Shown here: positions 7,449-16,311 of the stretch, in pieces
How positions within the stretch are numbered: position 1 is the first letter of the stretch
How the letters are laid out: each line of letters starts with the position of its first letter
From: Clostridia bacterium
GTDB lineage: Bacteria > Bacillota > Clostridia > Oscillospirales > Acutalibacteraceae
Assembly (NCBI GenBank): GCA_017537245.1
Contig: JAFYLD010000037.1
Coordinates: forward strand, 1 to 43,362
DNA: 43,362 bases
Direction: 5' to 3'
The notes under the pieces: generated by a model
What the model was told of the DNA's origin: nothing
Databases searched by the model: none
What the model saw: only the letters and a program-made list of their open reading frames with translations
Translations under genes and position numbers: made by a program

Positions 7449-8927
7449 TTGAAATATTATATTGGCGCAGATCTTGGCACGTCAGCTTTAAAGCTATTGC
7501 TTGTAAACGTTGATGGCGAGATAATCAAGACCGTATCGCGCGAATATGCCATTAGTTACCCAAATCCCGGTTGGAGTGAGCAAAACCCCGAGGATTGGTG
7601 GAACGCTTTTGTATGTGGTGTAAAAGAGCTTATCTCGGGATTAAATTCTTGTGATATACGCGCAATCGGTGTTGGCGGACAAATGCACGGTCTGGTAACG
7701 CTGGATAAAGACGATACTGTTATTCGTCCCGCGATTTTGTGGAACGATGGTCGTACCGACAAACAAACCGACTATCTAAATACCGTCGTTGGGAAGGAAA
7801 CGTTATCGTCGCTTACCGCAAACATCGCTTTTGCAGGTTTTACCGCTCCAAAAATTTTGTGGATGAGGGAAAACGAACCGCAAAAGTTTGCGAGAATTAG
7901 TAAAATAATGCTGCCCAAGGATTATATAAACTATAAGCTTACGGGTGTTCATTGCTCTGATTATTCCGACGCGTCGGGCATGCTACTGCTGGACGTTAAA
8001 AACAAATGTTGGTCAAGCGAAATGCTAAACATTTGTAATATTACTGAAGCTCAGATGCCCAAACTTTTTGAAAGTTATGAGGCAGTAGGAACACTATCAC
8101 ACGCAGTTGCGAACTTATTAGGATTAAATTCTAATACAGTTGTTGTAGCTGGAGCAGGTGACAATGCTGCGGCCGCAATAGGTACAAAAACAGTAACCAA
8201 CGGCGCGTGTAATATATCGCTTGGCACGTCGGGTACAATTTTTATTGCAAACGATAATTTTTCGGTCGATAGATACAACGCGCTACATTCTTTTTGTCAC
8301 GCAAGCGGCACCTATCATTTAATGGGATGTATTTTATCGGCGGCATCGTGCAACAAATGGTTTTGCGATGGCGTTTTAAAAACAAATGATTACATTGGCG
8401 AGCAAGCCGCCATTCGTGATGATATGTTAGGGTGCAACGATATTTTCTTTTTGCCGTACCTTATGGGTGAGCGTAGTACAATAAACGATACTGATGCGCG
8501 CGGCACCTTTATTGGTTTGCGTATGGACACTACACGAGCCGATATGCTACAAGCCGTGCTCGAGGGCGTAGCCTTTGCGATAAGAGATAATTTAGAAATC
8601 GCAAAAGCATCGGGCACAAAAATAGAGCGCAGCACACTTTGCGGTGGTGGCGCAAAATCTATGTTGTGGCAAAAAATTATCTGTAACGTGCTCGACGTTA
8701 AGATAGATATTCCAAAAACCGAGCAAGGACCCGGCTACGGCGCGGCAATGCTTGCTATGGTAGGTGACGGAGTTTATGACTCGGTAGCGGAGTGCTCAAA
8801 AAAACTTGTAAAAATACAAGAAACAATAAGTCCGCAAAAAGAAATTGCCGACCGTTACGAAAAGCAGTATTTAAAATTTAAAGAAATATATCCATCGGTA
8901 AAAGAATTATTTAAAAAGATTAAGTGA
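7449..8927 (+). CDS. xylB: Xylulokinase
   Basis: Phosphorylates D-xylulose to xylulose 5-phosphate with ATP, the second step of the isomerase route for xylose. A FGGY-family sugar kinase of normal length (492 aa). The N-terminal nucleotide-binding segment [15 protein letters not shown] is at residues 5-19, the substrate loop GQMHGL at about 77-82, the region with the likely catalytic Asp is AGAGDNAA (near residue 237), and the C-terminal ATPase motif [10 protein letters not shown] follows near residue 400. The start is TTG, set by AGGGAG about 8 bases upstream; the nearby GTG is closed by an in-frame stop. It is the first gene of the operon with xylA (10 bases further on) and the GH43 gene. 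Xylulokinase rather than another FGGY kinase is supported by the adjacent xylose isomerase. Confidence 0.95.
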   Translation: MKYYIGADLGTSALKLLLVNVDGEIIKTVSREYAISYPNPGWSEQNPEDWWNAFVCGVKELISGLNSCDIRAIGVGGQMHGLVTLDKDDTVIRPAILWNDGRTDKQTDYLNTVVGKETLSSLTANIAFAGFTAPKILWMRENEPQKFARISKIMLPKDYINYKLTGVHCSDYSDASGMLLLDVKNKCWSSEMLNICNITEAQMPKLFESYEAVGTLSHAVANLLGLNSNTVVVAGAGDNAAAAIGTKTVTNGACNISLGTSGTIFIANDNFSVDRYNALHSFCHASGTYHLMGCILSAASCNKWFCDGVLKTNDYIGEQAAIRDDMLGCNDIFFLPYLMGERSTINDTDARGTFIGLRMDTTRADMLQAVLEGVAFAIRDNLEIAKASGTKIERSTLCGGGAKSMLWQKIICNVLDVKIDIPKTEQGPGYGAAMLAMVGDGVYDSVAECSKKLVKIQETISPQKEIADRYEKQYLKFKEIYPSVKELFKKIK

Positions 8928-8937
8928 GGACAATAAA

Positions 8938-10254
8938 ATGAGTGAAATTTTTAAAAATATTCCTAAAATTCAGTACGAAGGAAAAAGCAGTACAAATCCG
9001 TTATCGTTTAAATACTATGACGCTAATCGCGTAATACTTGGCAAACCGATGCGCGAGCATCTGCCCTTTGCGATGGCGTGGTGGCACAACCTTTGCGCGG
9101 CAGGTACCGATATGTTCGGTCGCGATACTGCCGATAAATCCTTTGACAGTGAAAAGGGCACAATGGCTCACGCAAAGGCAAAGGTTGACGCAGGTTTTGA
9201 ATTTATGCAAAAGCTTGGCGTAGAGTATTTTTGTTTTCACGACGTTGATATAGTTCCCGAAGCCGAAGATATAAAAGAAACAAATCGACGTCTTGACGAA
9301 ATTAGCGATTATATACTTGAAAAAATGAACGCTACGGGTATAAAATGTTTGTGGGGAACTGCAAATATGTTTTCAAACCCTCGTTTTATGAATGGCGCAG
9401 GCAGCACAAACTCGGCAGACGTTTACTGCTTTGCTGCGGCGCAGGTGAAAAAGGCGCTTGATCTTACGGTAAAATTAGGCGGTAAGGGTTACGTATTTTG
9501 GGGCGGCAGAGAAGGTTACGAAACTCTGCTTAATACCGACGTAAAATTTGAGCAAGAAAACATAGCTCGCCTTATGAAAATGGCGGTAGAATATGGTCGC
9601 TCAATAGGTTTTACAGGCGATTTTTATATCGAGCCAAAGCCAAAGGAACCAATGAAGCATCAATACGATTTTGACGCCGCTACGGCAATTGGCTTTTTGC
9701 GTCAGTATGGTCTTGACAAAGACTTTAAAATGAATATAGAGGCAAACCACGCTACCCTTGCAGGACACACCTTCCAACACGAGCTTCGTGTTTCGGCAAT
9801 GAATGGTATGTTAGGCTCTATTGACGCAAATCAAGGCGACCTGCTTTTGGGTTGGGATACCGACGAATTCCCTGCAAACGTTTATGAGGCGACAATGTGC
9901 ATGTACGAGGTGTTAAAGGCAGGCGGTCTTACAGGCGGCTTTAACTTCGACTCAAAAACACGACGTCCAAGCTACACTGCAGAGGATATGTTCTATGCCT
10001 ATATTCTTGGTATGGACACCTTTGCGTTAGGTCTTATTAAGGCGGCCGAGATTATCGAAGACGGCAGGGTAGATAACTTTATAACCGAAAGATATTCGTC
10101 CTTCCGTGATGGTATTGGCAAAAAGATTATCGACGGCAATACCACTTTAGAAGAACTTGCATCTTATGCCGAAAATATGGGTGCGCCAAAGCTTCCTGCA
10201 AGCGGCAGACAAGAATATTTGCAGAGCGTTGTTAATGAGATTATGTTCAAATAA
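8938..10254 (+). CDS. xylA: Xylose isomerase
   Basis: Interconverts D-xylose and D-xylulose with two divalent metal ions. The catalytic region [11 protein letters not shown] gives His101 and Asp104. [35 protein letters not shown] and the metal-site region DANQGD...GWDTDEFP all follow in family order. At 438 aa with the longer N-terminus it belongs to the class II group common in Firmicutes and Bacteroides. GAGG sits about 9 bases before ATG. It lies 10 bases after xylB, so the two form an operon. The GH43 gene follows after 56 bases, and no obvious terminator lies between. Confidence 0.98.
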   Translation: MSEIFKNIPKIQYEGKSSTNPLSFKYYDANRVILGKPMREHLPFAMAWWHNLCAAGTDMFGRDTADKSFDSEKGTMAHAKAKVDAGFEFMQKLGVEYFCFHDVDIVPEAEDIKETNRRLDEISDYILEKMNATGIKCLWGTANMFSNPRFMNGAGSTNSADVYCFAAAQVKKALDLTVKLGGKGYVFWGGREGYETLLNTDVKFEQENIARLMKMAVEYGRSIGFTGDFYIEPKPKEPMKHQYDFDAATAIGFLRQYGLDKDFKMNIEANHATLAGHTFQHELRVSAMNGMLGSIDANQGDLLLGWDTDEFPANVYEATMCMYEVLKAGGLTGGFNFDSKTRRPSYTAEDMFYAYILGMDTFALGLIKAAEIIEDGRVDNFITERYSSFRDGIGKKIIDGNTTLEELASYAENMGAPKLPASGRQEYLQSVVNEIMFK

Positions 10255-10310
10255 AAAATTATATATAATGAACTAAAAAATATTGAATCCCAACAAAAAG
10301 GGGACTTTTT

Positions 10311-12044
10311 ATGAAAAAAAGAACCGTTGTTAATCCTATGGATTTAAATTATGACTACCGCATATATAACCATGATGGCAAGGAAGGTCCAATTTGCCTT
10401 GAAGCTGCAGACCCCGTTATGGTAATTTTTGAGGGCGAATACTATCTATTCTCTTCTATCACCAACGGGTATTGGGTATCACTAGATATGGCGCAATGGG
10501 AATTTATACCATGCGACAACTCTAAACTACCAAACATATACGGCTATGCCCCTGCAATAATGGTGTTGGATGGCGCTATCTATTTTCATCAAGGTGAACA
10601 CGATAAACGACTATTCCGCAATAAGACCCCAAAAAATCCTGACACTTGGGAGCTAGTTACTGATAATTGCTACGTGGGTCATGACCCGTTTTTGTATTAT
10701 GACGAAATAGACGATAGGGTATGGGCATCTTACGGCTGTGACGCGGCTGAGCGTAGCCACATTCAGATAGTGGAGTTGGATCGCCACACATTAGAACCTA
10801 TAGGAGAGATTTACAACTGTGTTGATTTTGACCCACAAACACGAGGTTGGGAGAGACGATTAGACGACCACTATGGCGAGACCGGATGTTGGCTTGAGGG
10901 TTCTCAAATCTTGCGCCACAATAACAAATGGTATCTTATTTACTCGGGTTTTAGTTTGCATAAGAGTTATGCCAATGGTGTTTACGTGTCGGATTCCCCA
11001 ACGGGTCCTTACGTATATGCGCAGAACAATCCAATTTCTCATAAAAACACAGGCTTTGTTGGCGGCGCTGCACACGGTTGCTTCTTTGAGGACTTGCACG
11101 GTAATTGGTGGAACGTAACTTGCGCTTGTGTTCACGTGTCACACGTTTTTGAGCGTCGTTTAAATCTGTTTCCTGCAGGTTTTGACGAGGACGGATTTTT
11201 ATACGCCAACACCACACTTTCGGATTACCCAATCACTCTACCGGAGGGGCGCCGAGATCATAGCAAACTTCACGTACCGTATATGCTACTGTCAAAAGAC
11301 TGCGACGTGACGGTGTCGGCTGTGGAGAGAGCAATGCCTGAAAACCCATTTTACGGTAGCGACCTTAGAGATACACAGGTGCCCGAAAGCCGATATGACC
11401 ATGGGGCTTACAATGCATCAAGCGAGGACATCCGTACCGCGTGGAAAGCGGATTCTAGGGAGCCCGGTCACTGGGCAAAGCTTGACCTTGGTTGTATTTG
11501 TACTGTGTGCGGCATCCAAATCAATATTCCAACCTACAATCTTCGCACCACCGATCCTTTACAAAAGTATCACGAATACGTCATTGAGTCCTCGGTTGAC
11601 GGGGAAATTTGGAATGTGCTTTATGATAATCGCGGTAAGAATGAGTTTGCTCCGCACGGCTATTATGAGGTAGAGGAAATCCGCGCTCGTTATGTAAAGG
11701 TCACCTTTTTCCATGTCGCAGGCGATGGCTTTGCCGCCCTTTCGGGACTGCGAGTGTTTGGTCACGATGACAGCGAGTTACCTGAGGTTGTTTCGGATTT
11801 TACCGCCGTGCGCGGCCCCGAGGACATGCGAAATGCTACAATATCTTGGAAGTCCGCCAAGAACGCAAAGGGCTATATCGTGCGCTATGGCATTGCTCCC
11901 GACAAGCTTTATAATCAATACCAAGTATACGGCAAATCGGTAGAGATTCGCACGCTGACTGTCGGTATTAATTATTGGTTCCGTGTAGATAGCTTTAATT
12001 GCGCTGGTGTGACTATGGGCAAAATTGCGGAAAATAGTATTTGA
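10311..12044 (+). CDS. GH43 family glycosidase with discoidin-like and Fn3-like domains
   Basis: Probably a beta-xylosidase or alpha-L-arabinofuranosidase that releases pentoses for the xylA-xylB pathway. The five-bladed propeller (about residues 25-330) has the GH43 acidic trio: Asp34 in AADPVMV, Asp125 in GHDPFLYYD and Glu196 in CWLEGSQ. It is followed by a coagulation-factor 5/8 type C (discoidin) domain (about 350-480, with HWAKLDLGCICTV) and a fibronectin-III-like domain (about 485-575). No signal peptide is present, and an in-frame TGA at 10284 rules out a longer start. It therefore looks cytoplasmic although its accessory domains are usually found on exported enzymes. The ribosome binding site is AAGGGG. 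Codon use (more G- and C-ending codons, CGC, TCC, CTG) differs from xylA, hinting at separate origin. Exact substrate unknown. Confidence 0.88.
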   Translation: MKKRTVVNPMDLNYDYRIYNHDGKEGPICLEAADPVMVIFEGEYYLFSSITNGYWVSLDMAQWEFIPCDNSKLPNIYGYAPAIMVLDGAIYFHQGEHDKRLFRNKTPKNPDTWELVTDNCYVGHDPFLYYDEIDDRVWASYGCDAAERSHIQIVELDRHTLEPIGEIYNCVDFDPQTRGWERRLDDHYGETGCWLEGSQILRHNNKWYLIYSGFSLHKSYANGVYVSDSPTGPYVYAQNNPISHKNTGFVGGAAHGCFFEDLHGNWWNVTCACVHVSHVFERRLNLFPAGFDEDGFLYANTTLSDYPITLPEGRRDHSKLHVPYMLLSKDCDVTVSAVERAMPENPFYGSDLRDTQVPESRYDHGAYNASSEDIRTAWKADSREPGHWAKLDLGCICTVCGIQINIPTYNLRTTDPLQKYHEYVIESSVDGEIWNVLYDNRGKNEFAPHGYYEVEEIRARYVKVTFFHVAGDGFAALSGLRVFGHDDSELPEVVSDFTAVRGPEDMRNATISWKSAKNAKGYIVRYGIAPDKLYNQYQVYGKSVEIRTLTVGINYWFRVDSFNCAGVTMGKIAENSI

Positions 12045-12049
12045 TTTTT

Positions 12050-12093
12050 AAGGAGATAATATTATGCCTTCGTTTGGAATTAAACATTTTTAA
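12050..12093 (+). pseudogene. Orphan ribosome binding site and 9-codon ORF, likely stub of a lost gene
   Basis: Six bases after the GH43 stop codon there is a strong ribosome binding site, AAGGAGA (12050-12056), spaced 8 bases (from its last G) before ATG at 12064. The frame encodes only MPSFGIKHF and stops at 12091-12093. The spacing and context look like the start of another gene of the xylose operon cut short by deletion or replacement. The pheS promoter begins 20 bases later. It could instead be a true tiny ORF; no evidence decides. Confidence 0.45.
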
Positions 12094-12113
12094 TGCATAA
12101 ATCTAACAAACAC

Positions 12114-12141
12114 TTGCAATTTTTTGAAACTGTGATATAAT
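12114..12141 (+). promoter_or_regulatory. Promoter of the pheST T-box transcript
   Basis: -35 TTGCAA (12114-12119), 16-base spacer, -10 TATAAT (12136-12141) with an extended TGA just before it. Transcription would start near 12149, immediately before the T-box leader. Confidence 0.75.
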
Positions 12142-12149
12142 AACTAATA

Positions 12150-12418
12150 CTAATTTGAATACAAATGCGTTGATAAAGAAAAGTAAAATCATTTGTGATT
12201 TTAAGAGAGGGTTTGTCCTAGGCTGTAAGCAGACCTATTTTGCGGTGATTTGAAGTTCCCTTTTGAGCAGTGTCGCTGAAACTGTAGTAGGTGGCAACGG
12301 GTTGGCAGTTCCGTTACAGACTGCGGAGAGTGTTTGCTCTTTGAGCGAAAATGCGGGTGGTACCGCGGAGTGTGGTTTTACAGACTTCGTCCTGTTTTAT
12401 GGGACGGAGTCTTTTTAT
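12150..12418 (+). ncRNA. T-box leader controlling pheST (tRNA-Phe responsive)
   Basis: A T-box riboswitch that lets transcription continue when uncharged tRNA-Phe binds. The signature T-box sequence GGGTGGTACCGCGG is at 12355-12368. It is followed by an intrinsic terminator, AGACTTCGTCC (12382-12392) pairing with GGACGGAGTCT (12402-12412) and then TTTTATTT. The 5' part of the terminator stem pairs with the T-box region in the antiterminator form. Stem I occupies about 12165-12290 and includes AGAGAGGGTTTG and the AGCAGACCTA stretch. A likely specifier codon is TTC (Phe) at 12256-12258 in GAAGTTCCC. The specifier is inferred from position and from the downstream gene, not from a folded model. 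Confidence 0.92.
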
Positions 12419-12437
12419 TTATATTTAATTTCCTTGT

Positions 12438-12486
12438 GAGCCTCCCTTGCCTAAAGGGAGGTGGCAGTCAAAGACTGACGGAGGGA
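12438..12486 (+). repeat. Intergenic palindromic repeat in the pheST leader
   Basis: A GC-rich element unlike its AT-rich surroundings. CCTCCCTT (12441-12448) pairs with AAGGGAGG (12454-12461). CAGTC (12465-12469) pairs with GACTG (12473-12477). The tail GGAGGG (12480-12485) can pair with the same CCTCCC, giving an alternative fold. I recall similar small palindromic elements scattered between genes in Clostridia genomes. Here it sits between the T-box terminator and the pheS ribosome binding site, so it is part of the mRNA leader. Confidence 0.7.
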
Positions 12487-12510
12487 TATTCATTTTAAAG
12501 GAGATATATT

Positions 12511-13530
12511 ATGAAACAACAGCTTGAACAAATCAAGACTGCGGCGCTTGAAGCTATAGCTTCTGCCCAAAATAGCGCCGACTGTGAAAACGTTAGGGTA
12601 AAATACCTTGGCAAAAAAGGTGAACTCACCGCTATTTTAAAATCTATGGGTGGACTCTCTCCAGAAGAGCGCCCAATTATGGGTCAGCTTGTAAACACCG
12701 CAAAGGCAGAGGTTGACGAGGCTCTTTCCGCTAAGGTAAGCCAAATGCAAGCAGCTGCAGAAGAGGCAAAACTCAAGGAAGAAACCATCGATATTACAAT
12801 GCCTGCAAAAGCATCAAAAACAGGCAAACTTCACCCACTTAATACCGTTTTGAACGATATGATCGACATTTTCCAATCTATGGGATTTGACGTTGTTGAC
12901 GGTCCTGAAGTAGAAACCGACCACTATAACTTTGAGTGTCTTAACGTGCCTGCAGATCACCCTGCACGCGATATGCAAGACACCTTCTACCTTGCAGAAA
13001 ATATTTTGCTTCGTACCCAAACTTCTGCTGCTCAGGTTAGAACAATGGAAACTCGCAAGCCACCAATTCGTGTAATTTGTCCGGGTCGTGTGTTCCGCGC
13101 TGACGAGGTTGACGCAACACACTCTCCGGTTTTCCACCAAATTGAAGGTCTTGTTGTTGATAAAGGCGTTACCATGTGCGACCTTAAGGGCGTGCTAGAA
13201 CAATTTGCGCACGAAATCTACGGACCGGAAACCAAGGTTAAGTTCCGTCCGTCTTTCTTCCCATTTACCGAGCCATCAGTTGAGGTTGACGTATCTTGCT
13301 CTGAGTGTGGCGGTAAGGGTTGCCGCGTTTGTAAGGGCGCAGGCTGGATCGAAATTTTGGGCGCAGGTATGGTGCATCCAAACGTGCTTCGCAGCTGTGG
13401 TATTGACCCAGAAGAATATAGCGGCTTTGCGTTTGGTATCGGTCTTGACCGTCTTACTACAACACGTTACAAAATAAGCGATATTCGTTTGTTGTTCGAA
13501 AACGACAAGCGTTTCCTTGATCAGTTCTAA
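12511..13530 (+). CDS. pheS: Phenylalanine--tRNA ligase alpha subunit
   Basis: Catalytic subunit of the (alpha-beta)2 class II synthetase that charges tRNA-Phe in the cytoplasm. The N-terminal coiled-coil (about residues 1-90) holds tRNA. Motif 2 is in GRVFRADEVDATHSPVFHQIEGL (about residues 194-216) and motif 3 in FAFGIGLDRL (about 309-318). The Firmicute-type cysteine loop CSECGGKGCRVCKG is at about 266-279. Length 339 aa is typical. ATG is preceded by AAAGGAGA at good spacing. It lies behind the T-box and is followed by pheT after 17 bases; the two are one operon controlled by tRNA-Phe charging. Confidence 0.98.
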   Translation: MKQQLEQIKTAALEAIASAQNSADCENVRVKYLGKKGELTAILKSMGGLSPEERPIMGQLVNTAKAEVDEALSAKVSQMQAAAEEAKLKEETIDITMPAKASKTGKLHPLNTVLNDMIDIFQSMGFDVVDGPEVETDHYNFECLNVPADHPARDMQDTFYLAENILLRTQTSAAQVRTMETRKPPIRVICPGRVFRADEVDATHSPVFHQIEGLVVDKGVTMCDLKGVLEQFAHEIYGPETKVKFRPSFFPFTEPSVEVDVSCSECGGKGCRVCKGAGWIEILGAGMVHPNVLRSCGIDPEEYSGFAFGIGLDRLTTTRYKISDIRLLFENDKRFLDQF

Positions 13531-13547
13531 GAAAGGGGACAGAATTT

Positions 13548-15938
13548 ATGAAAATTTCACTTAAAGCACTTAAATATTACGTAGATATCAACGTTCCCGT
13601 CGAGGAACTTTGCGATCGTATGGTTATGGCAGGTTTCGAGGTAGAAAGCATCGAGGCCGAGGGCGAAAACATTAAAAACGTTGTGGCTGCTCGCATTGTA
13701 AAGGTAGAGCCACACCAAGATAGCGACCACCTACAAATTTGCCAAATGGATATTGGTAAAGAAGAGCTTGTTCAAATCGTAACAGGCGCGCAAAATATTA
13801 AAGAAGGCGACCTAGTTCCTGCCGCTCTTGACGATAGTCACTTGCCAAATGGTATGCATATTAAAGCCGGTAAACTACGCGGCGTTCCATCAAACGGTAT
13901 GCTTTGCTCCGGTGAAGAGCTCTGCCTTACCGAAGCTGATTACGAGGGCGCTAGCGTTCACGGTATTCTTATTCTTCGTGACGAATGGGCACCAGGTACC
14001 GACATGCGTGAGGTTTTGGGTCTTGACGATTATATCATCGACTTTAAAATCACCGCAAACCGTCCTGACTGTAACTGCTTTATGGGCGTTGCAAAAGAGG
14101 CGTCGGTAGTTTTAGGTAGCGCTTATCACCCACCTGTACCTACCTATACAACCGTTGGCGAAGATATTAAAGATTACGTTAGTGTAGAGGTTCAAAACTA
14201 TGACCTTTGTCCTCGCTACGTAGGTCGCGTTGTTAAAAATCTTCGCATAAAACCATCTCCTGTTTGGATGCAAAAGGCTCTTATTGCGTCTGGTATGCGT
14301 CCAATTAACAATATCGTTGACATTACCAACTTTGTTATGCTAGAAACAGGTCAGCCAATGCACGCGTTTAACTATAACGATCTTGCTGACAAGAAGATTA
14401 TTGTTCGTAACGCCGCTGAGGGTGAATCAATTACTACTCTTGATGGCAAAGAATATAACCTTACTACCGATATGCTTGTTATTGCAGACGGTGAAAAACC
14501 ATCTTGCCTAGCCGGTATTATGGGCGGTAAAGAGAGTGAAATCGAGGACGATACAAAAGATTTATTCCTCGAGTGCGCAAAATTCCGTCGCGACAGCGTT
14601 CGCAAAACCGGTCGTGCTCTTGGTATTCGTACCGAATCTAGCGGTCGTTTTGAAAAGGGCGTTGACATTATAAACGTTGGCTTTGCTATGGATCGCGCTT
14701 TGCAACTTATAAACGATCTTGATGCAGGCGATATCATCGAAGGCGCACTTGATTGCAACCAAGGTCTTCCTGAAGACAAGATTCTAAACGTAACTTCTAA
14801 GAGCATTGTAGATCTTTTGGGCGTAGAAATTCCAGAAGAAAAAATGGTAGAAATTCTAAACTCACTTTGCTTGCCAACAACCGCCAAAGACGGTGTGTTG
14901 ACCGTTAGCGTTCCATCAATTCGTGACGATATCGAAGGTCGCGCAGATTTGGCAGAAGAGGTTATGCGTATATACGGCTACGACCATATCGTAGGCACCC
15001 CAATGCGCGGTAACGTAATGCGTGGTAAAAAGCTACCTGCTCGCGTAAAGAGTGACAAGATGAAATCACTCCTTTGCGGTATGGGTTGCTACGAAATTGC
15101 TACCTACTCATTTATCGCGTCAGGCGCACTTGATACTTTGAATCTTACCGATGACGATGCTCGCAGAAATGCGGTTAAGCTTATCAACCCGCTAGGCGAC
15201 GAGTATTCAACCATGCGTACACAGTTAGTAACCAGCATGCTTACCGTTATGGCTACCAACATTAACCGCAAGATAGAGGCAGGTCGTTTCTTTGAAGAGA
15301 GCAAACGCTTTATTCCAAAGTCACTTCCTGTAACCGAGCAACCAGACGAGTTGCCAACACTTTGTATCGGTCTTTATGGCAAGGACGAAGATTTCTTTAC
15401 ACTTAAAGGTATTGTTGAAGAAATTATGTCACTCTTTGGCGCGCATACTCAGTACAAGCGCTCAAGTGAAACTTACCTACACCCAGGTCGTCAAGCTGAG
15501 GTTCTTGCAAACAACGTTTCGGCAGCAGTTATTGGTGAAGTGCACCCAGCAGTTGCTAAAAATTATGATATTGACACCAAGGTTTATATCGCAGAGATTA
15601 AACTTGACGTGCTTTATGCTATAAACAAGCGCAAGACTACCTATAAGCCACTACCAAAATATCCTGCAGTTGAGCGTGACTTTGCTATGCTCGTTGATGC
15701 AGATATCCCTGTTGGTGAGTTAGAAAAGGCTATTCAGTCTGGCGGCGGCAGATTGCTCGAAAAGATCGAACTTTTCGACGTTTATCAAGGCGCACAAATT
15801 CCTGCAGGTAAAAAAAGTGTTGCTTATAGCGTATGGCTACGCTCTGCAGAAGGTACTCTTACTGATGCTCAAATTGAAGATACAAGCGCAAAAATCATTG
15901 CAAAACTTGAAAAATTGGGCGCAGAACTCAGAAAATAA
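13548..15938 (+). CDS. pheT: Phenylalanine--tRNA ligase beta subunit
   Basis: The large subunit of phenylalanyl-tRNA synthetase. At 796 aa it has the full bacterial layout: an N-terminal tRNA-binding EMAP/OB-fold domain (about residues 40-150, with VEPHQDSDHLQICQMDIG), the B3/B4 editing domain that hydrolyses mischarged Tyr-tRNA-Phe (about 205-390), the B5 domain (about 400-470), the inactive synthetase-like core and a C-terminal anticodon-binding FDX-ACB domain (about 703-796, starting YKPLPKYPAVERDFAM). The ribosome binding site is AAAGGGGA. Co-transcribed with pheS under the T-box. No sign of truncation. Confidence 0.98.
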   Translation: MKISLKALKYYVDINVPVEELCDRMVMAGFEVESIEAEGENIKNVVAARIVKVEPHQDSDHLQICQMDIGKEELVQIVTGAQNIKEGDLVPAALDDSHLPNGMHIKAGKLRGVPSNGMLCSGEELCLTEADYEGASVHGILILRDEWAPGTDMREVLGLDDYIIDFKITANRPDCNCFMGVAKEASVVLGSAYHPPVPTYTTVGEDIKDYVSVEVQNYDLCPRYVGRVVKNLRIKPSPVWMQKALIASGMRPINNIVDITNFVMLETGQPMHAFNYNDLADKKIIVRNAAEGESITTLDGKEYNLTTDMLVIADGEKPSCLAGIMGGKESEIEDDTKDLFLECAKFRRDSVRKTGRALGIRTESSGRFEKGVDIINVGFAMDRALQLINDLDAGDIIEGALDCNQGLPEDKILNVTSKSIVDLLGVEIPEEKMVEILNSLCLPTTAKDGVLTVSVPSIRDDIEGRADLAEEVMRIYGYDHIVGTPMRGNVMRGKKLPARVKSDKMKSLLCGMGCYEIATYSFIASGALDTLNLTDDDARRNAVKLINPLGDEYSTMRTQLVTSMLTVMATNINRKIEAGRFFEESKRFIPKSLPVTEQPDELPTLCIGLYGKDEDFFTLKGIVEEIMSLFGAHTQYKRSSETYLHPGRQAEVLANNVSAAVIGEVHPAVAKNYDIDTKVYIAEIKLDVLYAINKRKTTYKPLPKYPAVERDFAMLVDADIPVGELEKAIQSGGGRLLEKIELFDVYQGAQIPAGKKSVAYSVWLRSAEGTLTDAQIEDTSAKIIAKLEKLGAELRK

Positions 15939-15949
15939 TAAAATTTTTC

Positions 15950-15978
15950 TTGAAATTTAGGGTATTGCAGTATAAAAT
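15950..15978 (+). promoter_or_regulatory. Promoter for ireB
   Basis: -35 TTGAAA (15950-15955), 17-base spacer, -10 TAAAAT (15973-15978), 35 bases before the chosen start codon. No clear terminator separates it from pheT, so some read-through is possible. Confidence 0.55.
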
Positions 15979-16013
15979 AAAGATAATACTAAATTTATAG
16001 CGAGGTGCTAATT

Positions 16014-16259
16014 ATGAATGATAGAACCATGACCTTTTCGATCGGCGACCAAACCGAGCAAGAAATTAGAAACGCGTTGACAGTAGTTTACGATTCTTTA
16101 AAGGAAAAGGGTTACAATCCAATTAATCAAATAGTAGGTTATATTTTGTCGGAAGATCCGACCTATATCACCACTCATAATAACGCCCGCAATATTATAC
16201 GCCGTATCGACCGCGATATATTGTTGCAGTCACTTGTGCGTTATTATCTTACAGCTTAA
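16014..16259 (+). CDS. ireB: IreB family regulatory phosphoprotein (UPF0297/YrzL)
   Basis: A small cytosolic protein (81 aa from this start) of the IreB family. In Enterococcus faecalis IreB is phosphorylated by the Ser/Thr kinase IreK and tunes cephalosporin resistance and cell-wall homeostasis. Conserved features seen are the TMTFSIGD segment with the threonines that are phosphorylated in the family, the GYNPINQIVGYILSEDPTYITTHNNAR core and the R-D-I-L-L-Q-S-L-V-R-Y-Y-L end. A GTG nine bases upstream is open, but GAGGTG (16002-16007) is placed to serve the ATG at 16014, and that GTG lies inside it. In many Firmicutes the gene sits next to ruvX and yrzB. Here it is alone, with its own promoter and terminator. 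Confidence 0.93.
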   Translation: MNDRTMTFSIGDQTEQEIRNALTVVYDSLKEKGYNPINQIVGYILSEDPTYITTHNNARNIIRRIDRDILLQSLVRYYLTA

Positions 16260-16273
16260 TAAATAACTAAATT

Positions 16274-16303
16274 AAAGCCTCTGCGAAAAGCGGGGGCTTT
16301 GTT
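16274..16303 (+). terminator. Terminator after ireB
   Basis: An eleven-pair hairpin (16274-16284 with 16290-16300, some G-U pairs, loop GAAAA) followed by TTTGTTT. It ends only about ten bases before the next open reading frame. Confidence 0.75.
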
Positions 16304-16311
16304 TAAACGCT

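Noticed and set aside
7502-7516. A cre-like sequence TGTAAACGTTGATG early in xylB
   Set aside because: It matches most of the consensus but lacks the final CA, and it coincides with a normal coding stretch (VNVDG), so it is not strong enough to list.
14372-14887. A 171-codon minus-strand open frame inside pheT
   Set aside because: Antisense to the conserved editing domain, Ser/Arg-rich shadow composition, no start signals.
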